Notes under the pieces: generated by a model
The model's input: only the letters and a program-made list of their open reading frames with translations
Databases searched by the model: none
Told to the model about the DNA's origin: nothing
Translations under genes and position numbers: made by a program
Shown here: in pieces, positions 33,855-41,127 of the stretch
How the letters are laid out: the number at the start of each line of letters is the position of its first letter
How positions within the stretch are numbered: the stretch's first letter is position 1
NCBI GenBank assembly: GCA_965116115.1
Contig: OZ220486.1
Span: 3,410,001-3,474,000 of the forward strand
Length of the DNA stretch: 64,000 nucleotides
Origin: JAPOXR01 sp965116115
GTDB taxonomy: Bacteria; Pseudomonadota; Alphaproteobacteria; Rhodobacterales; Rhodobacteraceae
Reading direction: 5' to 3'

Positions 33855-35102
33855 ATGCCAGCGATTTGCAGAGATTGTGAGTTCCGGTTTGAGCCGGACA
33901 GCCGTTGTCCGTCCTGCCGTTCGCCGAGAATTGTCCGGCACGAAGAACTGGAGTCGCTGTCCATCGCCCACCTGGACTGCGATGCGTTTTATGCCGCCGT
34001 AGAAAAGCGAGACAATCCCGCGCTGCGCGGCCGTCCTGTACTGGTCGGCGGGCGCAGGCGCGGGGTCGTGTCAACAGCCTGCTATATCGCCCGGATTTAC
34101 GGCGTCCACTCCGCCATGCCGATGTTCCAAGCTCTCAAACTCTGCCCGGACGCCGTGGTGATACGTCCTCGCATGAGGGCCTACGCGGAGGCGGCGCGGA
34201 AGATTCGCGGCATGATGCTGGAATTGACGCCGGATGTGGAGCCGCTGTCGTTCGACGAGGCATTTCTGGATCTGTCGGGCACATCAAGGCTGCACGGGGC
34301 GCCGCCCGCGACGCTGATGGTTCGGTTGGCGGACAGAATAGAAAGAGATATCGGCTTGACCTGTTCAATCGGTCTGTCACACAACAAATTTCTGGCCAAG
34401 ATGGCATCTGATCTTGATAAGCCGCGTGGTTTTTCGGTCATCGGCAAAGCGGAAACAGAGAGTTTTCTTGCTGAGAAACCGGTGGGATTGATCTGGGGAG
34501 TCGGTCCTGCGCTGCAGGGTCAGATGCGCCGGGCCGGCATCGTCACCTTCGGCGATCTCAGGAAATGGAAGCCGGACGCATTGTCGGCCAAATTCGGCGA
34601 AACGGGCATAAGACTGTGGAAACTGTCACGGGGCAAGGATGCCAGGCCCGTGACCCGGAGGCCAATGAAGAGCATGTCAAATGAAACCACCTTCGAGCGC
34701 GACATTTCGGATCCGGCAATTCTGGACGGTTTTCTCTGGCGCCTCTCGGTCAAGGTCGCCGACCGCGCGAAAGCGGAACGGGTGGAGGGGCGCGTTGTCA
34801 CGCTCAAGCTGAAGCAGCGGAATTTCAGAGTCATCACGCGCAGGCGCACCCTGAAATCGCCGACATTTCTGACCGACCGGATTTACGGAACCGCGCGGGA
34901 ACTTCTGGAGGGCGAACTTCGGAAAGCCCCGTTCCGTCTGATCGGGGCGGGAATCAGCGAACTCCGTCCGGCGGCGGATGAAGCCGGCAGAGCCGGGCTT
35001 GATCCCGACTCTGCCCGCCGTATTGCCGCTGAAACGGCATCTGACCAGCTGCGCCAGCGGTTCGGCAAGGGCATCATTTTCAAGGGACGCTCGCTTCGGT
35101 AG
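33855..35102 (+). CDS. dinB: DNA polymerase IV (Y family)
   Basis: 415 residues. Catalytic acidic residues are in LDCDAFYAAVEKRDNP near residue 40 and SFDEAFLDLSG near 131, and the little-finger region follows. The N-terminus has an additional small cysteine pair domain (C5, C8, C18, C21) before the polymerase, known for alphaproteobacterial DinB. It performs translesion synthesis. The gene ends three bases before the convergent amidohydrolase gene. Confidence 0.95.
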   Translation: MPAICRDCEFRFEPDSRCPSCRSPRIVRHEELESLSIAHLDCDAFYAAVEKRDNPALRGRPVLVGGRRRGVVSTACYIARIYGVHSAMPMFQALKLCPDAVVIRPRMRAYAEAARKIRGMMLELTPDVEPLSFDEAFLDLSGTSRLHGAPPATLMVRLADRIERDIGLTCSIGLSHNKFLAKMASDLDKPRGFSVIGKAETESFLAEKPVGLIWGVGPALQGQMRRAGIVTFGDLRKWKPDALSAKFGETGIRLWKLSRGKDARPVTRRPMKSMSNETTFERDISDPAILDGFLWRLSVKVADRAKAERVEGRVVTLKLKQRNFRVITRRRTLKSPTFLTDRIYGTARELLEGELRKAPFRLIGAGISELRPAADEAGRAGLDPDSARRIAAETASDQLRQRFGKGIIFKGRSLR

Positions 35103-35105
35103 AAT

Positions 35106-35957
35106 TCATCCGGCGGCGGGCAGACTGCCGCTTCGGCGGCCTGCCAGACCAGCAGTGACGCCGCGCATGAAACGGCGGAATTCCTGAAAACCTGAATTCC
35201 GCCGGAGGGTGGATTCTTCAAGATACAGGCCGCGGTCAATTTCGATCTGCAGCACATGCCGCCGCCGCGCCGGATCACCGTAACGTCTGGACACGTAGGC
35301 TCCGGAAAACGGCGCGTTTCTCGAAACTTTGAGCCCGGAAGACGCGAACACCGCTTCCGCTCTCTCAATGACCGCCGGGCAGCAGGACTTGCCGAAACGG
35401 TCGCCCAGAACGACTTCCGGCGGCCGCCATCCGGAAAATGCCGAGCGTTCCAGAGCCTCATGCGGAGTGGAATGGCAGTCAAGCAGGACAGCCTCTCCGA
35501 ATCTGCTGACGCATTCGTCCATCAACTGACTCAGCCGCAGATGATAAGGCACATGAAACTGAGAAATCCGGCGATCCGCCTCCTCTCGTCCGATCTTGCC
35601 GACGTAGATCCGCTGCCCGCGTCCCACGAGACGGGGAATCACGCCGTAACCGGCCCGGGCCCGCCGGCTGGGGCTGCACGATCCGAGGCCGGCAATCAAC
35701 ATCGGATCCAGTTCGTCAGGCGCCCGGTTCATATCGACGAACGCCCTCGGCGCGGTGGCGCAGATCAGCGGCGCGCCGAATTCAGGCGCATCGCTGAACA
35801 GCATGTCAATAAATGCGTCCTCGGTTGACCGGAGAGTCCTTTCGCCGAGGCGGGTCTGCCGCAGAAACCGCGGACTGTAGCAGCGGCCGCTGTGGGGGGA
35901 CGCGAAAATCACCGGCACGCTCCAAACCACCGGCTTGGTTTCAACAAACGGACTCAC
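35106..35957 (-). CDS. N-formylglutamate amidohydrolase family protein
   Basis: 283 residues. The family signature is visible: VIFASPHSGRCY at the start, CATAPRAFVDMNRAPDELDP near residue 66, LLDCHSTPHEAL near 156 and LQIEIDRGLYLEES near 236. These zinc enzymes hydrolyse N-formylglutamate in histidine degradation, or related N-acyl or formyl amino acids. No hut genes are nearby, and such stand-alone copies are common in alphaproteobacteria, so the substrate is uncertain. Confidence 0.9.
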   Translation of the reverse strand: MSPFVETKPVVWSVPVIFASPHSGRCYSPRFLRQTRLGERTLRSTEDAFIDMLFSDAPEFGAPLICATAPRAFVDMNRAPDELDPMLIAGLGSCSPSRRARAGYGVIPRLVGRGQRIYVGKIGREEADRRISQFHVPYHLRLSQLMDECVSRFGEAVLLDCHSTPHEALERSAFSGWRPPEVVLGDRFGKSCCPAVIERAEAVFASSGLKVSRNAPFSGAYVSRRYGDPARRRHVLQIEIDRGLYLEESTLRRNSGFQEFRRFMRGVTAGLAGRRSGSLPAAG

Positions 35958-36263
35958 GGCCTCAACTGACTTCGATTGAGGTCTGTGCCCGGCAGCGCGG
36001 ACCGGAAAGCGATCATCAGCCCCGATGATCCGTGAGTTAGGTGTGGAGTCAGCCTATGCATTCGCCCGTGCAAACTATGAAACGCATCACCGGGATTCAG
36101 CCGGCAGCTCTCTGTCGGCGTCAGCCCTAGCAGATGTCAGGGACGTCCCGCAAATTCGTCGCCGAAGGCATTGCCGTCAAGAGAGGAGCGGATATTCATT
36201 GCCGCCAGCCGCAGCCGCGCAGTTCCGCAGTACATGTCTGACACGCCGCGAATCCCGGCGTTA
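35958..36263. other. Intergenic, nothing recognised apart from a small hairpin
   Basis: 306 bases between the exonuclease stop and the amidohydrolase start, both on the minus strand. GATCATC and GATGATC around 36010-36030 can pair, but no T-run follows. No gene seen. Confidence 0.45.
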
Positions 36264-36902
36264 TCACCACCAGCGCGAACGTCTTGAAACGAAGCCTCCG
36301 CGCCGGCGCGGAGGCTTCGGCGCCCCGCCGGGAATCTCGATTCCGTTGTCCATCATGAAAAACACCTTGGCGATCCGCAACGCCAGCATTGCGTCTTCCG
36401 CGGCATCATGAATGTTGCCGCTCCGGCCCTCCAACCGCAGCGCCTTGGCGGCATCTTCGAGCCGGCTTCCTTTCTGAATTCCGTGATTAAAGTCCCGAAA
36501 ACGCTGCATCGTGCAGTATTTCTTGTTCCGCAGCAGCGGCTTCACGCCCGCCCTTCTGAATTCCGCGTCCAGAAATCTCTTGTCGAAAGGCAGGTTATGA
36601 GCGATGACCGGACGGCCGCCGACAAAATCCCGCAGCTGTTCCGCCAGATCGGAAAACGGCGGCGCGTCCCTGACATCCCGCCCGTAAATTCCATGCACAA
36701 CTGAAGTCCGCGCAGGAATATTCCGTTTCGGATTGACCAGCGAAAAAACGGGATCAATCTCCAGTCCCTCGGAATCGCATTTCAGAATACCGAAACTTGT
36801 CCGGATCATGGCCACGGAGACAATCCTGTCTTTGCCTTCATCCAAGCCGGTGGTTTCGACGTCAACGATCACCGCTTCATCAAACCCGCGGAATTTCCGC
36901 AT
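36264..36902 (-). CDS. 3'-5' exonuclease, DnaQ/DEDDh type
   Basis: 212 residues with the three exonuclease motifs: IVDVETTGLDEG (Exo I, residues about 12-23), HNLPFDKRFLDAEF (Exo II) and HDAAEDAMLALRIAKVFF (Exo III, His and Asp of DEDDh). It is a stand-alone proofreading-type or RNA/DNA-trimming exonuclease, not fused to a polymerase; a role in repair is likely but not shown. The last 20 or so codons run through a perfect palindrome that looks like a terminator and give an Arg/Pro-rich tail, so the original stop may have been lost. Confidence 0.88.
   Translation of the reverse strand: MRKFRGFDEAVIVDVETTGLDEGKDRIVSVAMIRTSFGILKCDSEGLEIDPVFSLVNPKRNIPARTSVVHGIYGRDVRDAPPFSDLAEQLRDFVGGRPVIAHNLPFDKRFLDAEFRRAGVKPLLRNKKYCTMQRFRDFNHGIQKGSRLEDAAKALRLEGRSGNIHDAAEDAMLALRIAKVFFMMDNGIEIPGGAPKPPRRRGGFVSRRSRWW
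36290..36319 (-). terminator. 30-base perfect palindrome, probable terminator inside the exonuclease 3' end
   Basis: CGAAGCCTCCGCGCC pairs perfectly with GGCGCGGAGGCTTCG. On the minus strand it is followed by TTTCAAG. It lies 26 bases inside the coding frame, upstream of the stop codon. Confidence 0.65.
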
Positions 36903-37098
36903 GTTCCAACAATCCCCGTCTCAGGCCGGCTGATACGGACGGCAAATGTCCGTCTCCGCCTGCGCGCATAATCCGCGGGCACCAACCGTCTCGCCGATTC
37001 AGCGGCAGGCGCCGGACAGGCCGGAACCGGGTCGCCCGCTGCCGGGAGTTGACAGGCCCGGAACCCGCTTCACATATCTCTGACGCGGAAATTCAGAC

Positions 37099-39297
37099 TC
37101 ATCCGCCCAAGTCGGCGGTCATCACTTTGTTCCATGCGGCCGCGAAATCCTCAACGAATTTTCTCCCGCTGTCTTTCTGCCCGTAGACTTCGGCAATGGC
37201 CCGCAGTTGGGAGTTTGAGCCGAAAACCAAGTCAACGCGGGTCGCGGTCCATTTGACTTCGCCGGTTTCCCGGTCACGTCCCTCAAAAATTCCCGGTTCA
37301 TCTGATTTCGGCTGCCACTCTGTGGACATGTCCAGAAGATTGACAAAGAAATCGTTCGTCAGCGCTCCGGGTTTTTCCGTTAGCACACCGTGAGCCGTGC
37401 CGCCGTGATTGGCGCCGACGGCCCTGAAACCCCCGACCAGAACCGTCATTTCAGGCGCGGTCAATCCCAGCAGATGAGACCGGTCCACAAGCATTTCCTC
37501 AGCTGAGGCCGCGCAGTCCGCCTTTCGGAAATTGCGGAACCCGTCCGCCTGCGGCTCAAGCGGCGCGAAACTGTCCGCATCGGTCTGTTCCGGGCCTGCG
37601 TCCGTCCGGCCGGGCGCGAAAGGCACTTCGATCTCATGCCCGGCTTCAGCCGCAGCGCTCTCGACAGCCCAGCAGCCTCCGAGCACAATCATGTCTGCCA
37701 CTGAAATCCGCTTGCCGGCAGCTTGGTTGGAATTGAACTGACCGCGCACCTTTTCGAGTCCGGCGATCGTGTCCCGCAGCCGCCCCGGCTCATTGGCTTC
37801 CCAGCCGATCTGGGGATCAAGCCGCACCCGTGCGCCGTTCGCTCCGCCGCGCCGGTCGGTCGCGCGGTATGTGGAAGCGGACGACCATGCCGCAGCCAAT
37901 AGATTCCGGCTGCAAATTCCGGATCGGTTCAGCGATTCCTTCAGCAGGACGATGTCCTGCCCGCTCACCAGTTCATGGTCGACTTCAGGTATCGGATCCT
38001 GCCAGATCAGATCCTCGTCCGGCACGTCGCCGCCGAGATAATTTCTCTTCGGTCCCATGTCACGGTGCGTCAGTTTGAACCAAGCGCGGGCGAAAGCGTC
38101 GGCGAACTCTTCCGGATCAGCATGGAAACGGCGTGATATTTTTTCGTACGCCGGATCCATCCGCATCGCCATATCAGCCGTCGACATGAATATCGGCACC
38201 TTTTTTGACGGATCGGCGGCATCAGGCGCCATGTCTTCTTCCCGAAGATCCTTCGGCGTCCACATATGGGCGCCGGCCGGACTCTTGGTGAGTTCCCAGT
38301 CATACTTGAACAGAACATCGAAATACGCCATGTCCCACCGGATCGGGTTAGGCGTCCACGCGCCCTCAAGCCCGGACGTGATCGTATCTCCGCCTCTGCC
38401 GCTCGCATGCGTTGAGAGCCATCCCAGTCCCATGGCTTCAATCGGCGCGGCCTCCGGATCGGGTCCGACATGCGAGGGATCGCCGGCGCCGTGCATCTTG
38501 CCGAAAGTGTGGCCGCCCGCGACCAGCGCGACTGTCTCGTAATCATTCATCGCCATGCGGGCGAATGTCTCACGGATGTCCCTGCCCTGCGCCACCGGAT
38601 CCGGATGGCCGTTGGGACCTTCCGGATTGACATAAATGAGGCCCATCTGAACCGCGGCCAACGGGCTCTCCAGTTCGCGGTCGCCGGAATAACGCTCATC
38701 GCCCAGCCATTCGGTTTCCCTGCCCCAGTAGATGTCCTCTTCGGGTTCCCACACATCCTCGCGCCCGCCGCCGAATCCAAAAATCCTGCCGCCCATCGAT
38801 TCGATCGCGACGTTGCCGGCGAGAATGATCAGATCGGCCCATGATATCTGATTGCCGTACTTCCGCTTGACCGGCCAGAGCAGCCTGCGGGCCTTGTCCA
38901 GATTGCCGTTGTCCGGCCAGCTGTTAAGCGGCGCGAAACGCTGAGTTCCGGAGCGCGCGCCTCCGCGCCCGTCGGTCACCCGGTACGTGCCGGCGCTGTG
39001 CCACGCCATGCGGATGAACAGGCCTCCGTAATGGCCGTAATCGGCGGGCCACCATTCCTGGCTGTCCGTCATCAGCGCATGCAGGTCTTCTTTCAGAGCT
39101 TTCATGTCCAGCTTGCCGAATTCTTCCGCATAGCTGAAATCCGAGCCCATCGGATCGGAGAGAGAGGAATTCTGGTGAAGGATCCTTAAATTCAGCTGAC
39201 CCGGCCACCAGTCACGGTTTGACTGAACTCCCAGATTGGCGTGCATGACCGGGCATCTTCCGGCTCCTGCTTCACTTCCGTCCATTTGACTCTCCAT
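37099..39297 (-). CDS. katG: Catalase-peroxidase KatG
   Basis: 732 residues from the ATG at 39297 (MESQMDG), chosen because GGAGA is just upstream; the frame is open about 90 codons further but without KatG similarity. The distal heme pocket RMAWHSAGTYR places Arg96, Trp99 and His100; the proximal His is in VAGGHTFGKMHGAG. The C-terminal duplicated half is complete. It removes hydrogen peroxide in the cytoplasm. The 299 bases upstream to tRNA-Val should hold its promoter; no OxyR site was identified by eye. Confidence 0.97.
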   Translation of the reverse strand: MESQMDGSEAGAGRCPVMHANLGVQSNRDWWPGQLNLRILHQNSSLSDPMGSDFSYAEEFGKLDMKALKEDLHALMTDSQEWWPADYGHYGGLFIRMAWHSAGTYRVTDGRGGARSGTQRFAPLNSWPDNGNLDKARRLLWPVKRKYGNQISWADLIILAGNVAIESMGGRIFGFGGGREDVWEPEEDIYWGRETEWLGDERYSGDRELESPLAAVQMGLIYVNPEGPNGHPDPVAQGRDIRETFARMAMNDYETVALVAGGHTFGKMHGAGDPSHVGPDPEAAPIEAMGLGWLSTHASGRGGDTITSGLEGAWTPNPIRWDMAYFDVLFKYDWELTKSPAGAHMWTPKDLREEDMAPDAADPSKKVPIFMSTADMAMRMDPAYEKISRRFHADPEEFADAFARAWFKLTHRDMGPKRNYLGGDVPDEDLIWQDPIPEVDHELVSGQDIVLLKESLNRSGICSRNLLAAAWSSASTYRATDRRGGANGARVRLDPQIGWEANEPGRLRDTIAGLEKVRGQFNSNQAAGKRISVADMIVLGGCWAVESAAAEAGHEIEVPFAPGRTDAGPEQTDADSFAPLEPQADGFRNFRKADCAASAEEMLVDRSHLLGLTAPEMTVLVGGFRAVGANHGGTAHGVLTEKPGALTNDFFVNLLDMSTEWQPKSDEPGIFEGRDRETGEVKWTATRVDLVFGSNSQLRAIAEVYGQKDSGRKFVEDFAAAWNKVMTADLGG

Positions 39298-39596
39298 ATT
39301 TCTCCGGCGCTGTGGGATGCTGCGCCGCGGCCGGCGCCTCTTCCCGCGAATCTCTTCCAAGCGTGCGTCCGACGGCCGCGGAACCGGTCCGCGCCGCCGC
39401 CGACGCACAATAGCAGATGGGCATGGTTTCCGAAATATCAACCTCAAGTCAAATCGCCGGCGATCTTGTTTTTGAGCAGCGATCAGGTTGACAGCGGCAG
39501 GAAATTCGAATCTGCGAATTGCCGGTTGCAGCCCCGAGCCGGACCGGTTAAGCGTACCGCTCTTGCGGGGCCGCAACCGCGGCGCCGGATGTGGCC

Positions 39597-39671
<75 letters not shown>

Positions 39672-39699
39672 TGCGTGCCGAGAGATCAGGAGACCGGAG

Positions 39700-39825
39700 A
39701 TGAAAGTCAGAAATTCGCTGCGTTCGCTCAAAGGACGGCACCGCAGCTGCCAGATCGTACGCCGCAAAGGGCGCGTGTACGTCATCAACAAACAGCAAAA
39801 GCGGTTCAAGTCCCGTCAGGGCTGA
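39700..39825 (+). CDS. rpmJ: Ribosomal protein L36 (41-residue form)
   Basis: A 41-residue basic protein: it starts MKVRNSLRSLKGRHRSCQIV and ends NKQQKRFKSRQG. This is the longer L36 type found in alphaproteobacteria, lacking the full zinc-binding Cys set. AGGAG lies 9 bases upstream of the ATG. It sits 28 bases after tRNA-Val and is part of the large ribosomal subunit. Confidence 0.95.
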   Translation: MKVRNSLRSLKGRHRSCQIVRRKGRVYVINKQQKRFKSRQG

Positions 39826-40145
39826 ACAGCTCGGAGATGCTGTTATCAGGTTTGGTCTTTGCCGACTCTGCCGTCAGCGCATGACCCCCGTTTCCGTCGT
39901 CTTCCGCGGCGGCGCCGAGAACGCATTATTTGTTCAGAAACCGCCGAACGGCACTTCGCGGCGGCCTGAGGCGGTTCACACAAAGGCCCTGCAACCGGTC
40001 CGACCGTGCGTCGCCCGGTTTCGTGCAGACGCTGTCTTCATCCTGTTCAACTTGCCGCGGCCAAGAGGCGGCAAATCTCGCCCGGGCTGAGTCCGCCGGA
40101 ATAATGGGGATCAGCTAACGCACCCATTGAATTGACTGCAGCCTA
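39826..40145. other. Intergenic, nothing recognised
   Basis: 320 bases between convergent rpmJ and the small membrane gene. Short frames only, no repeat, and no clear terminator hairpin. Confidence 0.45.
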
Positions 40146-40502
40146 TTATCCCGCGAGCAATCGCAATATGGTGGAGTACGCGTAGATGCCTGCGGTAGCG
40201 ATTGCAACCGCTACCGTAACCACGATTCCGATCAGCCACTTCAAGAGGGCGGAATCCGTCTTAGCGATTAAAATCTTGATTTCGGCAAAACGAGTATCAA
40301 GTTCAGCGAAACGAGTATCAAGTTCAGCGAAACGGGTTTTTAAATCAGCAATGTCTTCCCGGGTCGCAACAAACTCCATTCTGGATTCGATCCGAGCGAT
40401 ACGTTCGCCGTAGCGTCCATTCCCGCCGCCGTTACCATGCTCAGGCTGAGGGCGACTCGGAGGTTCGGATTTAACTGAGTGCAATTGGGACGGCTGATTC
40501 AT
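40146..40502 (-). CDS. Small coiled-coil protein with C-terminal membrane anchor
   Basis: 118 residues from the ATG at 40502, whose A of the codon is the last base of the preceding stop (TGATG). Layout: a polar Gly/Pro/Asn-rich N-terminus (about 1-35), a charged helix with a perfect internal repeat (RFAELDT twice, coded by a 21-base direct repeat), and one membrane segment (LLKWLIGIVVTVAVAIATAG) near the end. Similar short coiled-coil/anchor proteins are widespread and of unknown role. It is coupled to the upstream 91-residue gene, so the two probably act together. Confidence 0.72.
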   Translation of the reverse strand: MNQPSQLHSVKSEPPSRPQPEHGNGGGNGRYGERIARIESRMEFVATREDIADLKTRFAELDTRFAELDTRFAEIKILIAKTDSALLKWLIGIVVTVAVAIATAGIYAYSTILRLLAG

Positions 40503-40777
40503 CAGTTTTCGACGTTCCCCATCCACTCCCACATGGAGCCGTCGGTAAAGCCGGAATACCCGTCGATGCGGAACACCACTCCGGTTGCGCCTTCCAGCCG
40601 ATCCTCACCCTTTATCCCGGCCGACTCCGCCAGTTCACTTGAGAGGAGATCAGCAGCCACCACAAAGACACTCGGAGACAGGCGGTAGAGTGAAGAGAAT
40701 TTTTTCCTCAGCCTGGCCTCTACCCGTTCGCTCTCCGCTTCGCCGTCAGCATCTAAAATAACCGCGAAGATTCTCAA
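40502..40777 (-). CDS. Small soluble protein of unknown function
   Basis: 91 residues, MRIFAVILDADGEAESERVE at the start and WEWMGNVEN at the end. The composition is that of a small alpha/beta protein: a first strand, a helix, then a strand FVVAADLLSSELAE and a helix, then a strand GVVFRIDGYSGFTD. I recall similar short conserved proteins with a YSG...WEW ending, but I know no function. It overlaps the downstream coiled-coil membrane protein gene by one base. Confidence 0.68.
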   Translation of the reverse strand: MRIFAVILDADGEAESERVEARLRKKFSSLYRLSPSVFVVAADLLSSELAESAGIKGEDRLEGATGVVFRIDGYSGFTDGSMWEWMGNVEN

Positions 40778-41127
40778 TTGTAAGACCTCAACCGGGCAGC
40801 CGTCCCGGACCCTTGGAACAGATGGAGTTTATTGCAGCTTAAAGTCATAGGCATGACACACTTCCTCTTTCCGCAATCATAAATCCTATCGCAGAAAAAC
40901 ACAATGGCAGACCTGTACCTCAGAACATTTTTACCGCGATTCAGTGATCATGACCGCAGGCAGACGCCAGAAGCGTCCGCCGCAACGCATGATGGCGCCG
41001 CTTTTCAGGGTTTCGGACATAACCGGCATCAGGCAGGCTGTCTGAAGTCAGCGCATCACGGCACACCACGCTTCCGCCGTTGGTTCGAGCGCAAAGGCCG
41101 ATCCGGCTCTCCGGCGGCGGCGCGCGT
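40778..41127. other. Intergenic upstream of the small gene pair
   Basis: 350 bases between the formate dehydrogenase stop and the start of the small gene pair, all on the minus strand. It must hold the promoter of the pair; I see no clear hairpin for the end of the dehydrogenase transcript. Confidence 0.4.

Noticed and set aside
37099..39576. Longer KatG start at 39576
   Set aside because: The additional N-terminus is unlike KatG; ATG 39297 has GGAGA before it.
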